From assembly GCA_937951895.1 (NCBI GenBank), contig CALFER010000027.1, forward strand, positions 1-64,000: a stretch of DNA of 64,000 bases. The letters are read 5' to 3'. The notes under the pieces were generated by a model. It saw only the letters and a program-made list of their open reading frames with translations, searched no databases and was not told where the DNA came from. Positions 1 to 8,225 of the stretch are shown one piece after another; position 1 is the first letter of the stretch; each line of letters begins with the position of its first letter. A program made the position numbers and the translations under genes. Source of the stretch: an uncultured bacterium (GTDB taxonomy: Bacteria; CSSED10-310; CALFER01).

Positions 1-100
1 GCTCAGGGTCCGGGGGCCTTCGGCCGGAACAGGACCCTTCGACAGGCTCAGGGTCCGGGGGCCTTCGGCCGGAACAGGACCCTTCGACAGGCTCAGGGTC
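1..100. repeat. 45-bp tandem repeat, two full units plus a partial third
   Basis: Units start at 1, 46 and 91; the first two are identical and the third diverges after about 10 bases. Each unit holds two small inverted repeats: GGCC-TTC-GGCC, and a longer-loop stem pairing GGACCC (32-37) with GGGTCC (51-56). The core CCTTCGACAGGCTCAGGG resembles a dispersed intergenic repeat seen in many environmental bacterial genomes (recalled, not searched). The array runs off the left edge, so its full copy number is unknown. Confidence 0.85.
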
Positions 101-121
101 TAGGGGTGCCGGTGCGGGGTT

Positions 122-150
122 TTGATTCCGGTGAGCGGTTTGTGTAGAAT
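122..150 (+). promoter_or_regulatory. Sigma-70-type promoter of the pilin-like gene
   Basis: A -35 box TTGATT (122-127), a 17-base spacer and a -10 box TAGAAT (145-150) match the consensus at 4 to 5 of 6 positions each. The predicted start is near 157, giving a leader of about 16 bases that contains a GGAAGGG ribosome binding site. Inferred from sequence only. Confidence 0.5.
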
Positions 151-172
151 CAGTAATGAGTGAGGGAAGGGC

Positions 173-667
173 ATGATTGATTTACACTTGTATCGCGAAC
201 GCACAACAGGGTTCACCTTGATCGAATTGCTCGTCGTCGTCTCCATTGTCGGGATTCTCGCGGCCGCCGCCATCCCGAACCTGCTCCGGGCCCGGATCAC
301 GGCAAACGAAACCGGCGCGGTCGGCGCCTGCAAAACGGTCTGTGCCGCTCAGCACGACTACAACACCCATTCGTCACCGCATACCTACACGGGTGAACTG
401 GCGTGCCTGGGCAGCGGCAACGGCTCCGGACACGTCTCGTTCATCGATCCGAATCTCGCGAGCGGCCTGAAAACCGGCTACCACTTTTCCATTACCGCCG
501 CCGACCCGTCCCTGGACGGCAGCATCTGGACCTGGTCACTCACGGCCTGGCCCGTCCTCTACGGCAGCACCGGAATCCGCACATTCTACATCGATGCCGC
601 AGGGGTCATCCGCGGTTCGGATATCGGCGGTATCGAGGGAGATGAATCCCTTCCGTTCATTGAATGA
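173..667 (+). CDS. Type IV pilin / pseudopilin-like protein
   Basis: This 164-residue protein has a class III (prepilin) signal: a short basic leader ending in TTG followed by FTLIELLVVVSIVGILAAAA. Prepilin peptidase would cut between Gly13 and Phe14, and Glu18 is the conserved Glu5 of the mature protein. The hydrophobic helix continues to about residue 36, followed by a globular domain of about 125 residues that I do not recognise further. The family forms type IV pili or type II secretion pseudopili in the cell envelope. No assembly genes (pilB, pilC, pilD) lie nearby, so it looks like a stand-alone pilin gene with its own promoter. The ATG at 173 follows GGAAGGG. It is convergent with the next gene. 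Confidence 0.85.
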   Translation: MIDLHLYRERTTGFTLIELLVVVSIVGILAAAAIPNLLRARITANETGAVGACKTVCAAQHDYNTHSSPHTYTGELACLGSGNGSGHVSFIDPNLASGLKTGYHFSITAADPSLDGSIWTWSLTAWPVLYGSTGIRTFYIDAAGVIRGSDIGGIEGDESLPFIE

Positions 668-684
668 CGCGCTGCCGTTACGAT

Positions 685-2172
685 CTATCGGTTGCCCAGA
701 ATCCCCTTGGCCAGTCTCCGTCCGACGCGATACAGGAACGGATAGATTCCATTGAACACCGGCCGGTTGAACAGCCGGATCATCGCGGGATGACTGAGGG
801 CATCGAGCAGCGGCTTGAAGATCCCGTACCGGTAGGCTCCGAGCACCAGGTTTGTGTAAGTCGCCCGCCGATCCCCGTATTCCTTCGAAAACTCCGTCGT
901 GGCATTCTCGTCCACGAGTCCCTCGGCAATGGCTCGCTGATGGAGTGCTGTTCCCGGAAAGATGACCAGTGAGAACAACTGGAGCCGGTAGGGGCGGGGG
1001 AGGCGGCGCACGAGATCCAGCGTGGAGGCCAGATCATCGGGCATTTCCCAGGGACTGTCGATGATGAAATCATAGGTCGGCGGAACCATCCGGTCCGCGA
1101 ATCGCGCGAGCAGCCCGGCGGCAGCCAGCACGCGTTCATTCGAGATGTGCCGGTTGTAGAGTGCCTGAATGCGGGGACTGCCGGTCTGGATCCCCATCTG
1201 CACGCCATACATGCCCGCCGTCAGCAACGCCTCCAGCTTGCGTTCGGTAATCGTCAGCGGACTCCCCAGACAGAAAAACGGCAGACCGATCTCGGCGCGA
1301 TACCGCTCCGCAAATGCCTCGATCGCCTCATCCCGCGCCGCGAAGAACGAATCATCCGAGAACCCGATCCCCTCGATGAACGGGAAACGCTCGCGTACCC
1401 GCCGGATCTCCTCCAGAACATGCCCGTCCGGCCGGCGCCTGAGATGCTTCTGGCCCTGATACAGCTCCTGGAGCACATCGTTGCAGCAATACGCGCACCG
1501 GTGCGGGCAGCCCCGCGTGGCCATCGTCTGATAGGTGACCAGATTCCGGATTCTCGAAATGGGGCCGAGTCCGAGATGCTTGTCGAGCAGTTCCGGAGTC
1601 ATCGGAACGATCCCACCGGCCTCGCGATCCCAGATCCAATGACCTTCCGGACCGTATTCCGCAAACGGCAGGTCGCCCAGATTCTGGATGAGGGGGCGAG
1701 GCGCGCTGACCGTTTGGTTCGCCACGTCACACACGTTCGCGATCCCGGCAGGTGAGACTCCCGTACTGAGCGCATCGAGCAGCTCGACGAAGGCTTCTTC
1801 GCCTTCCCCCCGCACGACGTAATCCGCATACCCCTGCGCGTCGAACGGACGAATCGTCGGATGAATCCCGCCCCAGATGATCGGGAGGGGGCCGGAACGG
1901 CGGAGCGCCTGCGAGATCTGGCGGGCGCGTCCCAGATAGTTCGTCATGAGGCTGATCCCGGCAGCCTCGTGCCGCCCCGCCAGCGCCTCGACAGCCGCCA
2001 GCAGGTCCTCGGGATACCGGTACACATGATCGGGATACCGGTGCTCCTCCTGCGGCGTGTTCGGCAGAAAGAGCATCTCGACGTCATGCCCCGCCTCCCG
2101 GGCGGTTGCCGCGATCATGCGCAACCCCAGCGACGCGATGTCGGAGTACAGTGAGATCAGCAGCACACGCAT
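685..2172 (-). CDS. B12-binding-domain radical SAM protein
   Basis: The protein has 495 residues. Residues 1-135 look like a cobalamin-binding Rossmann domain, including GGIHPT at 101-106 and RGEGEEAF at 121-128. The lower-axial DxHxxG motif is not preserved: DIASLG at 11-16 lacks the His. A radical SAM barrel follows, with the [4Fe-4S] ligands Cys222, Cys226 and Cys229 in GCPHRCAYC. This BchE/P-methylase-like class does methylations, cyclisations and similar chemistry; the substrate cannot be told from sequence. The ATG follows GGAGGTG and abuts the stop of the upstream membrane protein gene, so the two are probably co-transcribed. A role in modifying a lipid or glycan is only a guess from that neighbour. 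Confidence 0.85.
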   Translation of the reverse strand: MRVLLISLYSDIASLGLRMIAATAREAGHDVEMLFLPNTPQEEHRYPDHVYRYPEDLLAAVEALAGRHEAAGISLMTNYLGRARQISQALRRSGPLPIIWGGIHPTIRPFDAQGYADYVVRGEGEEAFVELLDALSTGVSPAGIANVCDVANQTVSAPRPLIQNLGDLPFAEYGPEGHWIWDREAGGIVPMTPELLDKHLGLGPISRIRNLVTYQTMATRGCPHRCAYCCNDVLQELYQGQKHLRRRPDGHVLEEIRRVRERFPFIEGIGFSDDSFFAARDEAIEAFAERYRAEIGLPFFCLGSPLTITERKLEALLTAGMYGVQMGIQTGSPRIQALYNRHISNERVLAAAGLLARFADRMVPPTYDFIIDSPWEMPDDLASTLDLVRRLPRPYRLQLFSLVIFPGTALHQRAIAEGLVDENATTEFSKEYGDRRATYTNLVLGAYRYGIFKPLLDALSHPAMIRLFNRPVFNGIYPFLYRVGRRLAKGILGNR

Positions 2173-4341
2173 TTAAAACACCTCCACGGAGAAAGCCGAA
2201 AGCGCCGGTCCCAGCATGCGCGCATCGTGACGCCCCGCCCCCTCCCGGCGATCGGATGGACGGGAAACAGGCGACGCCGTGATCGTCAGAACGAGTTCAC
2301 CGGATGGAAACGGACCGTCGATCGTCCACTGGTGATGCTGCCAGCGGGCTAGCGGATCGAGATCGATGGCGGCGAGGGAACGATCGCCCGGTCGCATCCC
2401 GATGACCACCTTCGCAGGTCGATCCATCGGCGGCGGGAAGAGATCCGCACCGATCCGCGCCGTCCTGGCTTCGGCCGACAGAAAAACCCGGATGACCGCT
2501 GTTCCCCCGTCCATCCACCGCACCCCCTCACGTTCGGCGGACCAGTTCTCAACCGGATGCCACCCCTCCCGGAAATACCATCGGGGCGGTGCCTGATGTT
2601 CCACACATTCGCCGGATTCCTCGTGCCCGTGATGATGCTCGGGCGCTTTCGGTTCAGGCGGCAGAGGATAATCCAGCACGATCCGGTCACCGTCTTCGTG
2701 CACGCGACCGGCCTGCCACAGCACACCGAGAACCTCGGGGCGGACGGTCAGCGGCCGGGTGAGATGATTCCGGTGAATCACGACGGTCGATGCGTCGAGC
2801 AGGGCGAGAAGATCCGCGATGTCCACGGGAGATGCCCGGAGAAACGCCGAGGCGGCGGTCTCCCGGTCGCTCAGACGGGTAAGCAGCGGGATGCCGTCGC
2901 GCGTATGAAAAACGGAGGGAGGGATGCGCGAGACGAACCCGGTCGAGATCGGCCGGCGATGACGGGTCTGGTAATACTGGTACACCCGGATCGCCGGATC
3001 CCCCGGCACGTCGATCACCGCGGGACGGGAGGGATCGGGAGGCGCAAACGTGTCGTAGATCGGTGGAGTGGCCGCCGGTTGCGTGGGCAGGGGTGCCGGG
3101 AAGAAATCCAGCAGGACCAGGATCGCGGCGGCAGTCGCACCGCGCGACGACCTCCCCGTCCCGCTCAACAGCACGGCCAGCGCAAAGACCAGCGCGAACC
3201 CGGCGGGAATCATGAAACGCCCCGGTGCGCGCGCGATGTCCAGCCCCGGAAGACTCCCCAGCCACCGATACGGCATCGGAATCGACCACTCCGCAATCCG
3301 CAACGTCGGCCCCAGCGCAATCACGATGCAGACCAGCGCGGTCAGAAGCCAGACGCGGGCATCACGCCGCTTCCAGACACGCCCGGCCAGCAAAATGATC
3401 AGAATCGGGATTCCGAGATATGCCGTGGATTCGATGGTGGCATCGGGAGCGGGTTCCGGAGTGAATCCGAGACGTCCCGGGAGCGTGTGGGCAGGCGGCG
3501 TCACAAGCGACATGAGATGGACGCTGAAGCGCTCCTTTTCATCGATCGAACGCGGGGCGAAACGATCGGCTGCAATCAGAGCGGGCAGGGCGGCCCCGAT
3601 CGCCGCCAGCAGGATCACACCCGCGGTCAATGCCATCGCAAGCCGTTTTCCCCGCACGCCCGCACTCCCGATGATGCCGGGCAGCAACAGGAGCAAGAAC
3701 AGCGCGTGATGCGGATCCTGCCCGGCCGCGGCGACCGCGGACAGACTCAGGGCGATGAACGTTCCGACCGACGGCGCCCGGATGAACCGGATCGTGAAAA
3801 GGATCGCGAGCCACAGGAAGCCCGTCCCGGACAGATTGGGATGCACCAGGTCGCGGATCTGCCGGGCCGGCCACAGCATGGCGGTAATCGCCCCGCAGAC
3901 CCCCACCGATACCGGCAGGTTCAATGATCGTAGCGCGAGACAGGCCGCGATACCGGTCAGCATGACCTGCAGGATCAGCAGCAGGTTGTAGGCGGCGACA
4001 ATCGACATGAGATGGGTGAGGGGGACCGCGAGCAACCCCGAGGTCAGGGCGAGTGTGTGGTGGGCGAGACTGACGCCTGTGGGGTGATGCAGATCGGCAC
4101 ACTGGTACAGCGCATGCCGTCCCTCGATCCAGCCCCGGATCCAGTAGAAATTCCAGCAGAACATGAACGGGTCGCCGTCGCCTCGGACCGGTGAACCGAT
4201 CGAGATCGAGTCGGGAACCGGGATCACCGAGGTGATCCGGAGGGGGAGGGGCCACATGGAGGCGATGGCCAGAAGGGCGATCAGAGCGTATGCGGAGAAG
4301 GTGGCGCGGGTGGAGGAGCAGGGGGGGTCAGTGAGACGCAA
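2173..4341 (-). CDS. Polytopic membrane protein, GT-C-like (hypothetical glycosyltransferase)
   Basis: The protein has 722 residues. Roughly residues 15-420 hold many hydrophobic segments interrupted by periplasmic loops; a soluble region of about 300 residues follows, with a His-rich stretch (HHHGHEESGECVEH). An early charged loop (GDGDPFMFCWNFYW) after the first membrane segment recalls GT-C enzymes that use polyprenyl-phosphate sugars, but I cannot see a decisive catalytic motif. The apparent start is TTG at 4341, overlapping the macro domain gene by 14 bases; a later ATG would remove the first membrane segment. It lies directly upstream of the radical SAM gene. Treat it as a membrane protein of unknown function, with a GT-C-type enzyme as the favoured idea. 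Confidence 0.6.
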   Translation of the reverse strand: MRLTDPPCSSTRATFSAYALIALLAIASMWPLPLRITSVIPVPDSISIGSPVRGDGDPFMFCWNFYWIRGWIEGRHALYQCADLHHPTGVSLAHHTLALTSGLLAVPLTHLMSIVAAYNLLLILQVMLTGIAACLALRSLNLPVSVGVCGAITAMLWPARQIRDLVHPNLSGTGFLWLAILFTIRFIRAPSVGTFIALSLSAVAAAGQDPHHALFLLLLLPGIIGSAGVRGKRLAMALTAGVILLAAIGAALPALIAADRFAPRSIDEKERFSVHLMSLVTPPAHTLPGRLGFTPEPAPDATIESTAYLGIPILIILLAGRVWKRRDARVWLLTALVCIVIALGPTLRIAEWSIPMPYRWLGSLPGLDIARAPGRFMIPAGFALVFALAVLLSGTGRSSRGATAAAILVLLDFFPAPLPTQPAATPPIYDTFAPPDPSRPAVIDVPGDPAIRVYQYYQTRHRRPISTGFVSRIPPSVFHTRDGIPLLTRLSDRETAASAFLRASPVDIADLLALLDASTVVIHRNHLTRPLTVRPEVLGVLWQAGRVHEDGDRIVLDYPLPPEPKAPEHHHGHEESGECVEHQAPPRWYFREGWHPVENWSAEREGVRWMDGGTAVIRVFLSAEARTARIGADLFPPPMDRPAKVVIGMRPGDRSLAAIDLDPLARWQHHQWTIDGPFPSGELVLTITASPVSRPSDRREGAGRHDARMLGPALSAFSVEVF

Positions 4342-4858
4342 GACGGTTCAGTTCCTTGTCGAAGATCGTATAGGCGCGGTCATGGAACAGGCAGAAGAAT
4401 ATCCGGGTCAGTTGCGTGCCGCCACGGACATACGCCACCGTCGTCGACAGCATGATACGGGCGCACCGGTCGATCGGGTAGCCGAAGATGCCGGTCGAGA
4501 TCGCGGGGATGGCGAGTGATTTCAGGTGGTGCTGGTCCGCCAGTGCCAGGATGCTTTGTGTGGCATCCGCGAGTTTTCGGTCTTCGTCGCCCGATCCCAT
4601 GATCGGTCCGACCGCATGGATGACATGTCGGGCTTTCAGGTTGCCTGCGCCGGTGATGACGGCGGTTCCCACCGGAGTGCCGCCGATCCGATCGCATTCT
4701 TCCTGAATCGAAGGGCCTCCGGCGGATGCGATCGCTCCGGCCACGCCGGCTCCCAGGATCAGGGAGCTGTTGGCGGCATTGACGATCGCGTCGACGGCGA
4801 GCGTGGTGATATCGCCTTTGAGAAGGGTGACGGCGGTGTCGCCGATATGCAGTTCCAT
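4328..4858 (-). CDS. Macro domain protein (ADP-ribose / O-acetyl-ADP-ribose hydrolase-like)
   Basis: This single-domain protein of 176 residues fits the bacterial macro domain family, which binds ADP-ribose and often removes acetyl or ADP-ribosyl groups. Visible family motifs are GDIT near residue 15, VDAIVNAAN at 22-30, a glycine-rich loop with GAGVAGAI at 36-43, and AVGP followed later by the PAISTGIFGYP loop. Asn27 and Asn30 correspond to the conserved Asn pair, and STGIFGYP is the phosphate-binding loop. The ATG follows a GGAG site. The gene sits between a small membrane protein and the GT-C-like protein in a close minus-strand series; nothing nearby identifies its substrate. Confidence 0.93.
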   Translation of the reverse strand: MELHIGDTAVTLLKGDITTLAVDAIVNAANSSLILGAGVAGAIASAGGPSIQEECDRIGGTPVGTAVITGAGNLKARHVIHAVGPIMGSGDEDRKLADATQSILALADQHHLKSLAIPAISTGIFGYPIDRCARIMLSTTVAYVRGGTQLTRIFFCLFHDRAYTIFDKELNRLASH

Positions 4859-4870
4859 CCGCGCTCCGAT

Positions 4871-5113
4871 CTACCGGGCGGTGGTAGCGGCGGCGGTCGG
4901 TGTGGCGGCGTCAGGCAGTTGAGGGGTCATGCTGCCTGTATTGGCCAGAAAAATCAGCCAGACGATGGCAGCGACGAAAGCGCCTCCGAGCAGCCACCAT
5001 TCCCACGTTTTCATCGCTTTCTTCTTGGCACCTTTGGTTTCGGTCGGTGTCACGCGCTGGATTTTCGCGCGTTTCACATGCTTGATCTTGCGTTGCTTGA
5101 AGGAACGTCCCAT
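4871..5113 (-). CDS. Small single-pass membrane protein of unknown function
   Basis: This 80-residue protein has a strongly basic N-terminus (about residues 1-35), one membrane helix around residues 39-57 (WWLLGGAFVAAIVWLIFLA) and a short Pro/Thr/Ala-rich tail. The basic side should stay in the cytoplasm. The ATG is preceded by AAGGAG at good spacing, and the gene fits between carbamate kinase and the macro domain gene without overlap, which supports it being real. I recognise no family. Confidence 0.65.
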   Translation of the reverse strand: MGRSFKQRKIKHVKRAKIQRVTPTETKGAKKKAMKTWEWWLLGGAFVAAIVWLIFLANTGSMTPQLPDAATPTAAATTAR

Positions 5114-5130
5114 CGCACGACTCCTTGATA

Positions 5131-6090
5131 TCAGGCCACGATCCGAGTTCCGCCGCGGTCCTGGAATGCCTCCAGAAGATGGTCGGTATCGGTGATGATG
5201 ACCTTGGAACCTCCAAATTCCAAAAACTGGATGGCGGCACGGATCTTGGGAGCCATGCTGCCTTCCGCGAATTCGCCTGCTGCGAGCAACTGCCGGGCCT
5301 CGGCCAGGGTGATCTGTTCGAGCAGCCGCTGGTCGGGCTGGCGGTACCGGATGGCGACCTGCTGTTCGCCCATGAGAATCGCGAGCAGTTCGGCGCCGAT
5401 GTCGCGACCCATGACGGCCGACGACAGATCCTTGTCGATGACGGCGTCGATTCCTTCGAGAGCGCCGTCAGGTTCGACATAGACCGGAATGCCGCCTCCG
5501 CCCGCGGCGATCACGATGACACCGTGACTGACCAGCAGACGGATCGTTTCACGTTCCACGATTTCGAGCGGACGCGGCGAGGGAACGACTCGCCGCCATC
5601 CGCGCCCGGCATCCTCCCGGACGATCCAACCCCTCGTTTCGGCATGCTTCTGCGCCTCTGCTTCGGTGTAGAACGGCCCGACCGGTTTGTTCGGATCGTT
5701 CATGGCGGGATCGTTCCGATCCACCACCACCTGTGTCAGGACGGTGGTCACCGGCATCGCGAAGCCTTCACGACGGAGTTTGTTGATGAGCGACTGACCG
5801 ATCATGTAGCCCATGCTGCCTTCGGTGTCGGCCACGAGCACGCCGAGGGGGACTTCCGGGACCTTCTCGATCGCCGTCTCCACCCGGATCAGCGCATTGC
5901 CGACCTGGGGACCGTTGCCGTGGATCAACACCGGCATGAATCCGGCCTTGATCACTTCGGTGATCCCCTTGAGCATGCTTCGCGTGTTGGCGAACTGCTC
6001 CGTGATCGTTCCTCGTTCACCCTTCTTGATCAGTGCATTCCCGCCGATGGCGATGACTGCGATTCTGGGAGGATGCTGGGGAATCTGCAT
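5131..6090 (-). CDS. arcC: Carbamate kinase
   Basis: Carbamate kinase catalyses carbamoyl phosphate + ADP to ATP + carbamate and ammonia. The 319-residue length is usual for the family. Visible family signatures are VIAIGGNALI near the N-terminus, a GNGPQVGN motif around residue 60, VVPSPRP near the middle, IVIAAGGGGIPV around residue 173, and IDKDLSSAVMG. The usual partners arginine deiminase and ornithine carbamoyltransferase are absent here. The gene is instead paired, one base apart, with a downstream-of-promoter neighbour of the cyclic 2,3-diphosphoglycerate synthase family, an arrangement I recall from other anaerobes. The carbamoyl phosphate source could be purine, agmatine or oxamate breakdown; the sequence does not say which. 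Confidence 0.93.
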   Translation of the reverse strand: MQIPQHPPRIAVIAIGGNALIKKGERGTITEQFANTRSMLKGITEVIKAGFMPVLIHGNGPQVGNALIRVETAIEKVPEVPLGVLVADTEGSMGYMIGQSLINKLRREGFAMPVTTVLTQVVVDRNDPAMNDPNKPVGPFYTEAEAQKHAETRGWIVREDAGRGWRRVVPSPRPLEIVERETIRLLVSHGVIVIAAGGGGIPVYVEPDGALEGIDAVIDKDLSSAVMGRDIGAELLAILMGEQQVAIRYRQPDQRLLEQITLAEARQLLAAGEFAEGSMAPKIRAAIQFLEFGGSKVIITDTDHLLEAFQDRGGTRIVA

Positions 6091-6091
6091 A

Positions 6092-7420
6092 TCAGAGACC
6101 TCGCTGCTTCAGAAATGTCGTGATCTCGGCTTCCAATGCCTTCGATGCTTCCGGACCGAGTTCGTATGTCACGCGAGTGGACGGCTGGCGGATCGAAATC
6201 ACGCGCCGCAGATCGATCGGTGTACCGATGATGACCGAATCGCATTCCGTGCGGGCGATGGTTTCCTCGAGATCCTTCATCTGCTGAGGACCGTATCCCA
6301 TCGCGGGCAGCAGGACGCCGATATTCGGATACTTTTTGAAGGTGGCTTCGATGGACGCCACGACATACGGACGCGGATCGACAAGTTCTTTGGCCTTGAG
6401 ATTTTTCGCGGCGACCACGCCGGCGCCGATCTTCATCTCGCCGTGGGTCAGCGTCGGGCCGTCTTCGACCACCAGAACCCGCTTGCCCGTGATCATGCCG
6501 GGGTTTTCGACCGTCACCGGAGACGTCGCTTCGATGATCTTTGCCGACGGATTCAGCCGTTTTGCGTTTTCACGGACGATCGCGATGTTTTCAGGTGTCG
6601 ACGTATCGATCTTGTTGATGATGACGATATCCGCCAGGTGCATGTTGGCTTCACCCGGATAATACTTCACTTCATGCCCGGCACGGTGCGGATCGGCAAC
6701 GGTGATGTACAGGTCCGGTTTGTAGAACGCCATGTCGTTGTTCCCGCCGTCCCACAGAATGACATCCGCTTCTTTCTCGGCTTCCCGAAGAATCTTCTCG
6801 TAATCGACGCCGGCAAAAACCGTGACGCCGTTGACGATGTGCGGTTCATACTCTTCCATCTCCTCGATGGTGCACTTGTGCCGCTTCAGATCCTCGATCG
6901 AACCGAACCGCTGTACGGTCTGTTCCTCGAGATTGCCGTAGGGCATGGGATGACGGATCGCGACGACTTTCAGTCCGCGGGCGCGCAGAATGTCGGATAC
7001 GCGGCGCGTGGTCTGGCTCTTGCCGCAACCCGTGCGCGTGGCGCAGATCGCGATGACCGGCCGGGTCGATTTGATCTGTGTTTCCGCCGCTCCCTGAATC
7101 ATGAAGTCCGCACCGAGCGCAGTCACTTTTGCGCCGTGATGCATCAGATAGTCGTAGTTGACATCGCTGTAGGCGAAGACGACCAGATCGACCTTGTGCG
7201 TCACGATCAGTTCGGGAAGGTCGGATTCCGCGAGAATCGGGATGCCGTTCGGGTAGAGCCGACCGGCGAGCGCGGGCGGGTAGGCCCGACCGTCGATATC
7301 CGGAATCTGGGTGGCTGTGAATGCAACAACATCATATTGCTCGTTGTCCCGAAAGACACAATTGAAGTTGTGGAAGTCACGCCCCGCGGCTCCCATGATG
7401 ATAACCTTTCGACGACTCAT
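6092..7420 (-). CDS. Cyclic 2,3-diphosphoglycerate synthase-like P-loop NTPase
   Basis: This 442-residue protein begins with a Rossmann-like region (VIIMGAAGRDFHNFN at 7-20) and has a P-loop TGCGKSQTTRR at 130-140 followed by a GTPase/ligase-like core (LWDGGNNDMAFYKPDL; IVIINKIDTS). Archaeal members are annotated as making the osmolyte cyclic 2,3-diphosphoglycerate from 2,3-diphosphoglycerate and ATP. Bacterial members next to arcC are, as far as I know, uncharacterised, so the chemistry is open. The start at 7420 is chosen because an AGGAGG site precedes that ATG; a TTG at 7474 would add 18 residues with no good ribosome binding site. It is the first gene of a unit with arcC. Confidence 0.8.
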   Translation of the reverse strand: MSRRKVIIMGAAGRDFHNFNCVFRDNEQYDVVAFTATQIPDIDGRAYPPALAGRLYPNGIPILAESDLPELIVTHKVDLVVFAYSDVNYDYLMHHGAKVTALGADFMIQGAAETQIKSTRPVIAICATRTGCGKSQTTRRVSDILRARGLKVVAIRHPMPYGNLEEQTVQRFGSIEDLKRHKCTIEEMEEYEPHIVNGVTVFAGVDYEKILREAEKEADVILWDGGNNDMAFYKPDLYITVADPHRAGHEVKYYPGEANMHLADIVIINKIDTSTPENIAIVRENAKRLNPSAKIIEATSPVTVENPGMITGKRVLVVEDGPTLTHGEMKIGAGVVAAKNLKAKELVDPRPYVVASIEATFKKYPNIGVLLPAMGYGPQQMKDLEETIARTECDSVIIGTPIDLRRVISIRQPSTRVTYELGPEASKALEAEITTFLKQRGL

Positions 7421-7507
7421 AAAACCTCCTATGAAAATATGAAAATAGCGAAACGTAGAGCACTCGGGTTTCAAACCCGAAAAAAACGATCTTAATCCAT
7501 TGGCGGT

Positions 7508-7723
7508 TTAAGTCAAGCGGGATTCACGATCCGCCGGCCGGACTGAAGCGATACGCGCCGGGGCCGATGCTGCCATCGCAGCCGCGATTTTCTGCATGCC
7601 TTCGATCACTTTTATTTTTTCACGAAACGACAGCCGGGACAGTCTCAGAAGCTGCGCATCGGCATGCCCGTCGAACCCGGACTCCCACTGCTGCTGTGAC
7701 CGAATCTCATCCGCCCGCTTCAT
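7508..7723 (-). CDS. Small protein partnered with a nucleotidyltransferase (possible toxin-antitoxin component)
   Basis: This 71-residue, charged protein with no membrane segment has a likely helical core (SFREKIKVIEGMQKIAAAMA at 32-51). It starts inside the end of the upstream nucleotidyltransferase gene (17-base overlap), so the two are translationally coupled. The pairing of a small helical protein with a nucleotidyltransferase is typical of toxin-antitoxin-like or regulatory pairs, but I do not recognise this family and assign no activity. Confidence 0.6.
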   Translation of the reverse strand: MKRADEIRSQQQWESGFDGHADAQLLRLSRLSFREKIKVIEGMQKIAAAMAASAPARIASVRPADRESRLT

Positions 7724-8222
7724 TCCCGGCTTCCTTTATCTTTCGCAATTGCTCGATATCATCCAGATCCTTCGGGCGTCCAGCCTTCTGTTTCATGCAA
7801 ATCAAATCGTCCAGACCTATCACGGGAACGCGGATGTGTTGACTGAGATCGATCCGGACGGATCGGGCAAGACCATCGGTGAACGGGAAGGGTTCTTCGT
7901 TGAAGAGATCGACTTCCGTCGATGGATGATCGGGATTCCATAGAGAAAACACCAGAAGATTCCGTTCGATCCGCCACCTGCGTCGGTTTTCCTGACAGAG
8001 AAAATCGGTCAGCGCGACAGGAGGCCGGGGAACATATCTCAGTTTTTCGAAAACAGTCAGACATTTCCGAAGATTGTCCTCAGCGAGGTCGACAAAGAGA
8101 TCAACATCGACGGTCAGTCGGAGGTAACCGTGGGCCACAACAGCCATACCTCCCACGACCAGATACCGTACGCCGGCTTCATTGAGTCCATGAAAAATGC
8201 TCTCGATCATGACCAGTTCCAT
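7707..8222 (-). CDS. Nucleotidyltransferase-fold protein (AbiEii/MNT-like)
   Basis: This 171-residue protein has a pol-beta-type nucleotidyltransferase signature: VGGMAVVAHG at 22-31 followed by VDVDLFVDL at 38-46, which supplies the paired metal-binding aspartates. A third acidic position may be Glu99 or Asp101 in STEVDLF. Members of this superfamily act as antitoxins, as toxins of the AbiEii type, or as antibiotic-modifying enzymes; this one is short and single-domain. The ATG at 8222 follows GGGAGGTGA. It overlaps a 71-residue partner gene and starts four bases after the upstream membrane protein gene, so it may be read from the same transcript although functionally separate. Confidence 0.75.
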   Translation of the reverse strand: MELVMIESIFHGLNEAGVRYLVVGGMAVVAHGYLRLTVDVDLFVDLAEDNLRKCLTVFEKLRYVPRPPVALTDFLCQENRRRWRIERNLLVFSLWNPDHPSTEVDLFNEEPFPFTDGLARSVRIDLSQHIRVPVIGLDDLICMKQKAGRPKDLDDIEQLRKIKEAGNEAGG

Positions 8223-8225
8223 GGG

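Noticed and set aside
1..100. CRISPR array
   Set aside because: The units abut without spacers and only two full copies are present; this is a tandem repeat.
2557..3927. Long open frame on the plus strand (456 codons)
   Set aside because: It is the reverse shadow of the GT-C-like membrane protein gene; its product is Arg/Gly/Gln-rich with no domain. The same applies to the long opposite-strand frames around 8622-9686, 12812-14440, 14124-15599, 54239-55348 and 59988-61592.
5131..7420. Arginine deiminase operon
   Set aside because: Only carbamate kinase is present; no arginine deiminase, ornithine carbamoyltransferase or antiporter gene lies nearby.
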